Source: Bacteroidota bacterium
Lineage (GTDB): Bacteria > Bacteroidota > Bacteroidia > NS11-12g > UBA9320
Assembly: GCA_003485825.1 (NCBI GenBank)
Contig: DNHN01000217.1
Location: 1-5,747 of the forward strand
Direction: 5' to 3'
Length of the DNA stretch: 5,747 bases
The notes under the pieces are model-generated. The model worked only from the letters and a program-made list of their open reading frames with translations, had not been told where the DNA came from and ran no database searches. Positions 1 through 5,741 of this stretch are shown here, in pieces. How positions within the stretch are numbered: the first letter of the stretch is position 1; the number at the start of each line of letters is the position of its first letter. The translations under genes were made by a program, and so were the position numbers.

Positions 1-453
1 TCATTGGTTATTGGGGGATTTGAACAAGAACTTGCCAAAAACGTGCAACTTGCACTCTTTATGCCACTCATTATGGCAATGGCCGGAAACGTAGGTGTGC
101 AGTCTAGCTCCATCATGGTACAAGGATTAGCAAATAATTCTATCACAAACAGTGATGTGTGGGGTAAACTCGGTAAGGAGTTAGCCATAGCTGTCATTAA
201 TGGTTTAGTATGCTCAGGACTTCTGATGGGTTACGGATTCATATCTGGCAATCACCTGGACATAATGATGACCGTAAGTCTAGCTCTACTCAGTGTGATA
301 CTCATGGCAGCCATTATAGGCACAGTAGTTCCTTTGGCACTGGACAGACTAAAAATAGACCCAGCTCTAGCGACTGGCCCATTTATCACTACTAGCAATG
401 ATTTGCTCGGGCTATTTCTCTATTTTATGATTGGAAATCTATTTTTGACCTAA
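1..453 (+). CDS. mgtE: MgtE-family magnesium transporter, C-terminal membrane part (5' truncated by window)
   Basis: This is the C-terminal end of an inner-membrane Mg2+ channel/transporter of the MgtE family. The frame is open from base 1 with no convincing start, so the N-terminal cytosolic domains (MgtE N domain and CBS pair in known members) and the first membrane helices lie outside the window. The fragment of about 150 residues is mostly hydrophobic helices. It carries the family signature around bases 61-126, a proline in a helix followed by AGNVGVQSS (usual family form GGNxGxQS). Near the end it has GPFITTSNDLLGLFLYF. The Asp at 400-402 matches the conserved acidic residue that lines the ion pathway in MgtE structures. 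The C-terminus NLFLT directly after the last helix is normal for the family. The next gene starts 16 nt downstream on the same strand. The family call is firm; ion specificity (Mg2+ versus other divalents) is inferred from the family. Confidence 0.9.
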   Translation, partial: SLVIGGFEQELAKNVQLALFMPLIMAMAGNVGVQSSSIMVQGLANNSITNSDVWGKLGKELAIAVINGLVCSGLLMGYGFISGNHLDIMMTVSLALLSVILMAAIIGTVVPLALDRLKIDPALATGPFITTSNDLLGLFLYFMIGNLFLT

Positions 454-469
454 CCGGCGATACACTCAC

Positions 470-1474
470 GTGCGTATATTATTTCAATTCCTCTTTTTAG
501 TCACAGTTTTTAGTGCGCATGCTCAATACACTAACCTTGTACTAGAGGGCGGTGGCATGAAAGGTATAGCCTATGCTGGGGCTTTTGAGGTACTGGACAG
601 CTTAGGAATATCAGATAGTATAGTTCAAGTAGCCGGCACTAGCTCAGGTGCTATGAATGGGATGATGTTTGCACTCGGATATTCAGGAAAAGAAATTAGG
701 CGCTTAAATATCCATACTAACTTTGGCAAGTACAATCAGGTCGGCTTCCCATTAATTGGTGGACTACTTCGTATAAAACGCACTTATGGATACTACAAAA
801 CCGATAGACTCGTAGAAGATTTAGAAGAAATAATGCTAGCTAAAGGGTTTTCACCTGACCTCACCTTTGAGCAATTGTATGACGCGTATAATGCGGGCAA
901 AAATGTAAAATTACTGTATATCACGGGGACTAATCTCACTGATCAAAAAATTGAACTATTTAGTCATGAAACGTACCCAAAGATGCGCGTGTTGGATGCA
1001 GTCCGCATCAGCATTAGTATTCCTGTGTATTTCGAAGCTCTATTTATGCAGCCGGATGGCAGCCTAGTGGAAAAAAGCGATGCAGATTCTACCACTAAAG
1101 TAATGGCAGATGGTGGCATCTTGGACAACTACCCGTTTTACGTATTCGATACATTAGTGACTGTAAATGAAGGTACTAACTCCTACTATAAATCTAACGT
1201 ACATACCTTAGGAATCAAGTTAGAGGTCGATAGCTCAAACAGCCAAATAGCTCCTAAATCTATCCATAAGACGAGCGATTTTATGATGTCATTTAACCTC
1301 CTTAGTAGTGAATATCTAAACAGGAGACATCTTGGCCAAGAGCAAAAATCCCAGACAATATTCATCAATACGCACAATTTTAATCCAAAGATAAAGCGAC
1401 AAAAGAAAGCTACTAAGCTAAAAGTCATGCACTATGGCAGGGAAGCCGCTTTGGAGTATTTTAGCTCTTTTTAG
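470..1474 (+). CDS. Secreted patatin-like phospholipase
   Basis: This is a patatin-family serine acyl hydrolase of 334 aa, expected to cleave acyl esters of lipids with a Ser-Asp dyad. Every catalytic element is visible: the oxyanion-hole glycine motif GGGMKG at residues 27-32, the nucleophile elbow GTSSG at 56-60 (Ser58), and the DGG motif at 214-216 (Asp214) followed by ILDNYP. Residues 1-18 form a short signal peptide (MRILF, hydrophobic core, AHA before Gln19), so the enzyme should act in the periplasm, envelope or outside the cell. There is no C-terminal beta-barrel as in PlpD-type patatins, no T9SS sorting domain, and no lipobox. The start is GTG; an in-frame TGA at 446-448 lies just upstream with no ATG between, so GTG470 is effectively forced and also gives a good signal peptide. 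It sits 16 nt behind mgtE, so cotranscription is possible. The family is certain; the substrate (phospholipid, lysophospholipid or neutral lipid) cannot be read from the sequence. Confidence 0.9.
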   Translation: MRILFQFLFLVTVFSAHAQYTNLVLEGGGMKGIAYAGAFEVLDSLGISDSIVQVAGTSSGAMNGMMFALGYSGKEIRRLNIHTNFGKYNQVGFPLIGGLLRIKRTYGYYKTDRLVEDLEEIMLAKGFSPDLTFEQLYDAYNAGKNVKLLYITGTNLTDQKIELFSHETYPKMRVLDAVRISISIPVYFEALFMQPDGSLVEKSDADSTTKVMADGGILDNYPFYVFDTLVTVNEGTNSYYKSNVHTLGIKLEVDSSNSQIAPKSIHKTSDFMMSFNLLSSEYLNRRHLGQEQKSQTIFINTHNFNPKIKRQKKATKLKVMHYGREAALEYFSSF

Positions 1475-1593
1475 TGTCCTTAACAAGCTGTAAACTCCGA
1501 ATGCATAGGAATTCTGTATCAATGCAAAGTACAATTCATCTATGGTCACATAATCTCAGTTATCCTATTGTTAAAAGTGTAATTTCGAAATGC

Positions 1594-1749
1594 GTGAATC
1601 TAAAAGTTTTAATCCATCAAGTGGCCTTACTACTATTATTGGCCGTTGGGCTGACGAGCACTAGCATAGCGCAAACAATAGGAGTCTCCGAACAAAATAA
1701 TAAGCCAACTCTTCCATCCACGCATAAGACGAATGGAAGAGTTAAGTAA
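1594..1749 (+). CDS. Possible small secreted peptide (51 aa), hypothetical
   Basis: I do not recognise this protein. Read from GTG 1594 it gives 51 aa with a plausible Sec signal peptide: NLK at the start, hydrophobic core VALLLLLAVGL at residues 10-20, then TSTSIAQ with a likely cut after Ala26. That leaves a polar mature peptide of about 25 residues rich in Asn, Thr, Lys and Pro, with no cysteine and no known domain. The frame is open further upstream to GTG 1474, but residues encoded before 1594 do not resemble a normal N-terminus, and putting the signal peptide first is the better reading. A TAATTTCG sequence at 1580-1587 is one mismatch from the Bacteroidota -7 box (TAnnTTTG), but it lacks a well-placed -33 TTG and is too close to the start to be convincing. 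The last codons overlap an 11-bp inverted repeat. It could equally be a remnant of a longer secreted protein or a chance ORF. Confidence 0.27.
   Translation: MNLKVLIHQVALLLLLAVGLTSTSIAQTIGVSEQNNKPTLPSTHKTNGRVK
1707..1743 (-). terminator. Perfect 11-bp inverted repeat, possible terminator of the DUF5723-like gene
   Basis: The arms AACTCTTCCAT (1707-1717) and ATGGAAGAGTT (1733-1743) are exact reverse complements around a 15-nt loop. Read on the minus strand, the hairpin lies about 110 nt beyond the stop of the DUF5723-like gene and is followed by GGCTTATTATTTTGTT, a moderately U-rich tail. Read on the plus strand, the following bases (AAGTAAAAATCCCC) have no U-run, so minus-strand termination is the better reading. 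The long loop, modest GC content of the stem and interrupted T-tract make it a weak intrinsic terminator at best. It may instead be a protein-binding palindrome or a stabilising 3' stem-loop. Confidence 0.4.
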
Positions 1750-1855
1750 AAATCCCCATTTATCTTTATCAGATCACTGGAGACAACTAATACTAGTGTA
1801 ATCAAAGTCATAAAATATACAGTGGACTGAGAATTAGCTCTCACCCCACTTCAAC

Positions 1856-3331
1856 TTATACTCTTCTTCTCTTGGTTTTAAAACTCCTGTGATTTTCTAT
1901 TGTAGCATCTGCCTTGTACCTGATATTGTAAAATAATCCAGTGTAGAATGAGGGGTTATACATCTTTTTTAAAAAGAGTGTTCCTACATTATCTGTACCC
2001 ATAAAAAACGGTCCTGCCTGAGCATATGCTCCTAAAGTAAATGTGCGTGTAGCTGGGACCACGTGTACAGGAAATCCAAATACACAATGGGCTGTTTCTT
2101 TCCTGAACTGCACGTGTAAGTCTGTAGGAGTATAGAATGATCCTAGTGACTTAGCTGTTATATTTTGTCTGTAAGTAGCTGATATATACCACTTGTTTAA
2201 TAACCGCTGATCATAAAACACTACTACCGTAGTCGGCAGCTGGAAGCTTAGTTCATCAGACGAGCTGTAATTTATGCTGCTATCCATAATTTGCTGGGAG
2301 TAGTCCTCTGCAGTCATATTTGCAAAATCGTGAGGTTTAAAGCTTGCATTTATCCTATTCGTCTGTGAAGTGACGACATCCCTGTTAAACCTGACTCTTC
2401 CAAAATCATTGAGAGACAACCCAATTCGGTAATCGTACTTGGTCAAGTTTCTACTATTGAAAACCTTGTTTTTATTCTTGAGGTTATTCTTTCTATATGT
2501 ACTTTTTAAGCTACGTGGTCTATGCTCGTAAACAAATCCAATATCCATTGCATTACCTCTACCTAAGGCAGGATTTAATAAGAAATCAAGTGGGTTTTGA
2601 GTAGCAATATCTAAAGCAGTTTCTATGATATTGAGTTCTGCAGTTACCTTAATCGTACTATCCTCTAATCTACTTTCAAAGTGAGGTACATTTACCCCGT
2701 ATACTCCCCGAGCATTGATTCGTTTGTACGTGAAGCCCATTTTAAGGTAGTGTTGTCTTTTCTCGTAGAGCTGAATAGCACCACCTACACCCAACTCTTG
2801 GTAAGCTAAGCTTCTAATATCAAAACCCAATTTCACTAGTGGGTCTTTATGATCATATTTTCCCTCCACTAAATATTTAAGCGACTGGTAATCCCCTTTA
2901 TCAAAATTGGCTACTGAACGTTCACGAGCAAAAGCATAAATGCCAACTTTCTTGGTAATGGCTATCTGGGCAGCTAGCTGAAGGGCATCCAATTCTGCAT
3001 ACACTAGAGGTTTCAAGACTACCTTGCGAGGAGTTTTCACAGAAGCATGCTCTAGACTGCCTTGCTCTAGCCTTATGGGCCGACGACCCACTATACGTAG
3101 CAAGTCGTATTCTAAATCTGTGCGTAGTGCATTAGTATTTGCCCTGACACTTACTCCTACTAAGTTAAAACTATACCGGTCTATACCGCCTACAGCATTT
3201 GCAGGATTAGCAAGTGTACCGTATATTCCACTAAGATTACTTGGGTCTAACGATTTAAGTCCTTGGGCTTGTCCGAGCAGTGGTAAAAATAGTGTAACTA
3301 GAAGGAGGTTTTTAAGAGTCATACTATTCAT
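1856..3331 (-). CDS. DUF5723-like predicted outer-membrane beta-barrel protein
   Basis: This is a 491-aa exported protein that resembles the DUF5723 family of Bacteroidota, whose members are predicted outer-membrane barrels without a proven function. Residues 1-22 form a signal peptide (LLLVTLFLPLLGQA). Soon after comes TLANPANAVGG with the NPAN motif at 42-45, a feature shared by DUF5723 and FadL/PorV-like barrel proteins near their mature N-terminus. The rest alternates polar and hydrophobic residues in short beta-strand-like stretches, for example YKMGFTYKRI-type segments and TFTLGAYAQAGPFF near residue 430. No catalytic motif or cysteine-rich region is seen. ATG 3331 and ATG 3322 (Met4) are both possible starts; the second gives a more typical signal peptide. 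The C-terminus is odd: it ends in a basic tail (KTKRRRV) instead of an aromatic final strand. The upstream neighbour is a stand-alone T9SS sorting domain gene. The export and barrel call is fairly sure; the family name is from memory of motif and length. Confidence 0.65.
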   Translation of the reverse strand: MNSMTLKNLLLVTLFLPLLGQAQGLKSLDPSNLSGIYGTLANPANAVGGIDRYSFNLVGVSVRANTNALRTDLEYDLLRIVGRRPIRLEQGSLEHASVKTPRKVVLKPLVYAELDALQLAAQIAITKKVGIYAFARERSVANFDKGDYQSLKYLVEGKYDHKDPLVKLGFDIRSLAYQELGVGGAIQLYEKRQHYLKMGFTYKRINARGVYGVNVPHFESRLEDSTIKVTAELNIIETALDIATQNPLDFLLNPALGRGNAMDIGFVYEHRPRSLKSTYRKNNLKNKNKVFNSRNLTKYDYRIGLSLNDFGRVRFNRDVVTSQTNRINASFKPHDFANMTAEDYSQQIMDSSINYSSSDELSFQLPTTVVVFYDQRLLNKWYISATYRQNITAKSLGSFYTPTDLHVQFRKETAHCVFGFPVHVVPATRTFTLGAYAQAGPFFMGTDNVGTLFLKKMYNPSFYTGLFYNIRYKADATIENHRSFKTKRRRV

Positions 3332-3360
3332 AGACTACAAGACACAACAAAACGTTTCAT
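3328..3360 (-). other. Possible 10-codon leader ORF overlapping the next start (ATGA)
   Basis: On the minus strand an ATG at 3360 opens a reading frame of ten codons (MKRFVVSCSL). Its TGA overlaps the ATG of the DUF5723-like gene as ATGA. This arrangement would allow translational coupling. It may be chance in AT-rich DNA. Choosing Met4 (3322) as the real start of the next gene would remove the overlap. Confidence 0.15.
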
Positions 3361-3410
3361 AAAGCACTGAACTATATGTTTACTCCATTACCAATAAAAG
3401 TTGGGAATTT

Positions 3411-3443
3411 AAAAAACGCTTACTTCTTTACAGTAAGCTTTTT
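3411..3443 (-). terminator. Intrinsic terminator of the T9SS sorting-domain gene, stop codon inside the stem
   Basis: On the minus strand the sequence reads AAAAAGCTTAC, a 9-nt loop (TGTAAAGAA), then GTAAGC, one extra G, and TTTTTT. The six core pairs GCTTAC/GTAAGC (3433-3438 with 3418-3423) are perfect. The flanking A and T runs (3439-3443 with 3411-3416) can pair across the bulged G or serve as the U-tract. The TAA stop of the sorting-domain gene (3420-3422) lies within the right arm. The plus strand also reads as a hairpin followed by five T, but no plus-strand gene lies upstream to need it. This is the clearest terminator in the window. It implies that the downstream DUF5723-like gene has its own promoter in 3332-3410 or relies on read-through. 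Confidence 0.7.
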
Positions 3444-3731
3444 GGTCATTTTATGACCGTCAGACTCTAATGTATAGAAGTATACTCCATCAGGGATATT
3501 GGTGACATCTATCATAAATGTACCGGAGTAAGGAAGCTTTTGCACTTGTATTACCTCGCCTAGTATGCTAGAAAGAGTAAGTGTGGCTTGAGCAGAAGAG
3601 AACTCAACATTTATATAGGTTTTCTCCTTGGCAGGATTTGGATAATTCTGACCAAGCTTGTCTCCACCCGTTGCAAATGAAATTGCAAAAGTGAATAAAA
3701 GTGTAAACGCTATGGAAACTATTCGTTTCAT
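3420..3731 (-). CDS. Stand-alone T9SS type A sorting domain protein (103 aa)
   Basis: This small exported protein consists almost wholly of the C-terminal sorting domain used by type IX secretion. Residues 1-20 are a Sec signal peptide (KRIVSIAF, hydrophobic core, cut near SFA). From about residue 27 the T9SS domain begins: GQNYPNPAKEKTYI with the NYPNP motif at 29-33, then LTLSSILGEVI at 51-61 (family form LxDxxGxxV), IPDGVYFYTL at 79-88, and the basic tail KMTKKLTVKK at 94-103. In normal T9SS cargo this domain of about 80 aa follows a large passenger; here only about six residues separate the signal peptide from it. Longer reading back to 3773 is possible, but ATG 3731 puts the signal peptide first and is preferred. 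A TATTTTTG box lies just upstream, and the gene ends in its own hairpin terminator. The domain call is firm. Whether it is secreted, a decoy, or the last piece of a decayed cargo gene is unknown. Confidence 0.85.
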   Translation of the reverse strand: MKRIVSIAFTLLFTFAISFATGGDKLGQNYPNPAKEKTYINVEFSSAQATLTLSSILGEVIQVQKLPYSGTFMIDVTNIPDGVYFYTLESDGHKMTKKLTVKK

Positions 3732-3742
3732 TATGTTATCTA

Positions 3743-3750
3743 CAAAAATA
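3743..3750 (-). promoter_or_regulatory. Candidate Bacteroidota -7 box (TATTTTTG) before the sorting-domain gene
   Basis: The minus strand reads TATTTTTG, an exact fit to the Bacteroidota sigma-A -7 consensus TAnnTTTG. It lies 11 nt before ATG 3731. No TTG is found at the usual -33 spacing, and the implied 5' leader would be only a few bases, so the mRNA would be nearly leaderless. In such AT-rich DNA a chance match is quite possible. If real, it supports ATG 3731 over the upstream in-frame ATG at 3773. Confidence 0.3.
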
Positions 3751-3835
3751 AGTAAAATATCGAAAGCTGTCATTTTTTATATTAAAAAGAGCAGTTGCGA
3801 TACTAAATCACAGTTAAAAACGTATCATATAAATC

Positions 3836-4867
3836 TTATAAAGTCGGCTCTACCTTGTAGCTCATCTGTCCCTCAGATAACTGAAGATGCGTCTCCAGGT
3901 TATTCATAAATAAGCCTCCTGTACCCAATCCTTGATGTAATTTTACAGGATAGGTACTCACCCATTGAGCGATTGCATTCAGCCCTACATTACTCTCTAG
4001 AGCAGAAGTAGCCCACCAGTTTATATCAAGTTTATGCGCATGACCAATCCATTCATCTGCTTTTGAAACTCCTCCTATTAGGTTTGGTTTCAATATAAGG
4101 TATTGAGGTTTGATATGTCCAAGCATTTTGGCTGCCTCTATTCCTGTATCTGTACCTATTAGTTCTTCATCTAGCGCTATATCTACAGGGCTATCAATAC
4201 ATAACTTTGCCATGTCGTCCCACTGTCGTGTTGCTATAGGCTGCTCTATGCTGTGAAGTTCAAACCTTTTCAGTTCTTGAAGCTGCTCTTGTGCTTCATC
4301 TGCTTTAAATCCTCCATTAGCATCTACTCTAAGGGTAATCTGAAACGCAGAATATTGACTTCTGATTCTCTCCAGCATTCGACACTCTTCGTCAAAATCT
4401 AAGGCTCCTACCTTGAACTTAATGACCGTAAAACCCGCAGCTATTTTTGCCAAGGCCTCTTTGTACATGGTCTCAGCATCATTCATCCATACCAGACCAT
4501 TTACAGGAATCTGAACCTCTCCATTGGTAAATGGTGTTTGATACATTCTCCCTGCTTTATCTGCTTTTAGGTTAAGAAGGGCTGTCTCTATCCCAAAGCG
4601 GATACTCGGATACTGCACTAAGTCTACTTCTCTTAAGTCCCCAACTGCACAAAATTCCTCTAGTTTTTTTCGCAAAATCGGCTCATAGTCCGTTACGTCA
4701 TCCACGCTGAGGAGCGACAACGGTGCAGCTTCTCCTAGTCCAGTTTTTCCCGATTTAGTATCATGCAACGCTATAAGGTAAATGACTCTTTTAGTAAATA
4801 CGTTTCTGGACGTTTTTGCTGGCTTTATAAAATCCAACTCATGTTTACGGATTGTAAAAGTGAACAT
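3836..4867 (-). CDS. menC: o-Succinylbenzoate synthase (enolase superfamily), menaquinone pathway
   Basis: MenC dehydrates SHCHC to o-succinylbenzoate in menaquinone synthesis, in the cytoplasm. The 343-aa protein has the enolase-superfamily layout: an N-terminal capping domain (about 1-115, with GLGEAAPL at 43-50) followed by a TIM barrel. Active-site positions are all present: the KxK pair in IKFKVG (Lys150, Lys152), the metal ligands Asp182 in DANGGF, Glu208 in SIEQPI and Asp233 in ALDEEL, and the second catalytic lysine Lys260 in LILKPNLIGG. The length is within the MenC range. It starts 4 nt after the menA stop, so the two are surely one operon, and this context favours o-succinylbenzoate synthase over the related dipeptide epimerases and N-succinylamino acid racemases, which share the same residues. 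The start ATG is the only sensible one for that spacing. No clear terminator follows it; the next gene on this strand begins 104 nt on. Confidence 0.88.
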   Translation of the reverse strand: MFTFTIRKHELDFIKPAKTSRNVFTKRVIYLIALHDTKSGKTGLGEAAPLSLLSVDDVTDYEPILRKKLEEFCAVGDLREVDLVQYPSIRFGIETALLNLKADKAGRMYQTPFTNGEVQIPVNGLVWMNDAETMYKEALAKIAAGFTVIKFKVGALDFDEECRMLERIRSQYSAFQITLRVDANGGFKADEAQEQLQELKRFELHSIEQPIATRQWDDMAKLCIDSPVDIALDEELIGTDTGIEAAKMLGHIKPQYLILKPNLIGGVSKADEWIGHAHKLDINWWATSALESNVGLNAIAQWVSTYPVKLHQGLGTGGLFMNNLETHLQLSEGQMSYKVEPTL

Positions 4868-4871
4868 ATCT

Positions 4872-5741
4872 CTAGTAAAACAATTTTAACAGAAAAAGTA
4901 TGACGACTACCAAACTGCCCAATGAGAGGAATTTAAGCTGTTGATTATAATCAACAGCACTATCTGCTACTTGCAGCCTTGTAATGTGCAAATACCCTAA
5001 CACTAAAACGCCTAGAGGTGCTAGGCTCACGTATCCTTCTAAAAAATGATGTCCTAAGAAACCTAAAAACGCAACAGATAACAATGCTATCTGGTAGCTT
5101 ATTGCTCCATCTTTACCCATTTTAGAGGCAAGTGTGATTTTATTAGTAAGTACATCCTTATCCAAGTCTCTGATATTATTGACATTGAGGACACCTACGC
5201 ACAGGCTTCCGTAGGCTATAGCTGGTAACCAATAACTTGCTTGAATATCTTGCTTAAATAAAAATGACGTCCCTACCACACCTATTAATCCAAAAAACAC
5301 GAACACAAATACATCGCCAAGTCCATTGTATCCATAAGCCCTTTTACCAAAGGTATACATCACTGCTGCAGCTATACTCGCTAGTCCTAATCCTAAAAAC
5401 TGAAACCAATACGTCCACTGTTCTCCGAAGGAAATCGTGAGTAAGTAAATACCTGATGTAAGAGCCAATAGTCCAAAGAGAACCATGGCTATTTTCATAG
5501 CTTGTGGTGTAATATTACCTCCAGCAAGTTGACGATCCTTGCGGTGCTTGTCTGTGCCCTTTACGTAGTCCCCATAATCGTTTGCTAGGTTACTAAGTAC
5601 CTGTAAAAAGATTGCTGTAAGTGCAGCAAATAAAAAAATATTAAAGTCAAAAGCTAACTCATGCAGCTTACTGCCCAGTATGATAGCACCAAGCGCTAAG
5701 GGAAGTGTCTTTAGTCTAAAAGCTGCTAGCCAATGTTTCAT
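4872..5741 (-). CDS. menA: 1,4-Dihydroxy-2-naphthoate polyprenyltransferase
   Basis: MenA joins a polyprenyl chain to 1,4-dihydroxy-2-naphthoate to give demethylmenaquinone in the inner membrane. The 289-aa protein is a UbiA-superfamily prenyltransferase of usual length. The first Asp-rich, Mg-diphosphate-binding motif is NDYGDYVKGTD at residues 54-64, preceded by SNLA. The second is NNIRDLDKD at 188-196, followed by NKITLASKMGK. The MenA-typical stretch GLGDVFVFVFFGLIGVVGTS lies at 140-159. Eight or nine hydrophobic helices can be drawn, including roughly 35-50, 83-103, 112-131, 141-162, 171-187, 214-230, 237-253 and 271-287. The start at ATG 5741 (MKHWLAAFRLKTLP) matches the family N-terminus, with RLKTLPLALG at its usual place. 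It is the first gene of this operon seen here; six bases remain upstream, so its promoter and any earlier men genes are outside the window. The neighbour menC confirms the pathway. Confidence 0.93.
   Translation of the reverse strand: MKHWLAAFRLKTLPLALGAIILGSKLHELAFDFNIFLFAALTAIFLQVLSNLANDYGDYVKGTDKHRKDRQLAGGNITPQAMKIAMVLFGLLALTSGIYLLTISFGEQWTYWFQFLGLGLASIAAAVMYTFGKRAYGYNGLGDVFVFVFFGLIGVVGTSFLFKQDIQASYWLPAIAYGSLCVGVLNVNNIRDLDKDVLTNKITLASKMGKDGAISYQIALLSVAFLGFLGHHFLEGYVSLAPLGVLVLGYLHITRLQVADSAVDYNQQLKFLSLGSLVVVILFLLKLFY

Larger units (their letters stand above)
1475..1855. other. Gene-poor interval between convergent blocks
   Basis: These 381 bp separate the plus-strand patatin gene from the minus-strand DUF5723-like gene. 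The interval contains a weak plus-strand ORF beginning with GTG at 1474, which overlaps the last base of the patatin stop and runs to 1749. Only the part from GTG 1594 looks protein-like (signal peptide plus short tail). It also contains a perfect 11-bp inverted repeat at 1707-1743. An overlapping minus-strand ORF (1617-1844, GTG start) has no recognisable features. I see no tRNA, no small-RNA motif I can name, and no mobile element. The T-rich, poorly conserved-looking composition fits either a converging intergenic region or the remains of a decayed small gene. Confidence 0.5.

Noticed and set aside
491..1475. Eleven-base direct repeat CTCTTTTTAGT near both ends of the patatin gene (491-501 and 1465-1475)
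   Set aside because: It is a low-complexity T-rich word, and both copies fall in hydrophobic signal-like codons. Chance is an adequate explanation, and there are no mobile-element features.
1617..1844. Minus-strand 75-aa ORF directly after the DUF5723-like gene, with a GTG start
   Set aside because: It has a weak start and no domain or clean signal peptide, and it is antisense to the better plus-strand candidate. It is most likely a shadow frame.
3024..3362. Plus-strand 112-aa ORF
   Set aside because: It is antisense to the N-terminal half of the DUF5723-like gene, and its composition is typical of a shadow frame. The minus-strand gene has a signal peptide and a coherent protein.
3361..3410. 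TTG (near 3390) and TATAGTTC (near 3370) on the minus strand as a promoter for the DUF5723-like gene
   Set aside because: The -7 box has two mismatches to TAnnTTTG and the spacing is too short. A promoter is expected in this gap, but I cannot point to it.
3732..3773. Fourteen extra N-terminal residues on the T9SS sorting-domain protein
   Set aside because: They would bury the signal peptide behind MTAFDILLIFVDNI. The internal ATG 3731 gives a standard MKR-type signal peptide.
3799..3826. GATAC/GTATC inverted repeat downstream of menC as a terminator
   Set aside because: The stem is only 5 bp with an 18-nt loop, and the T-run on the minus strand is displaced by about 11 nt. It is too weak to call.
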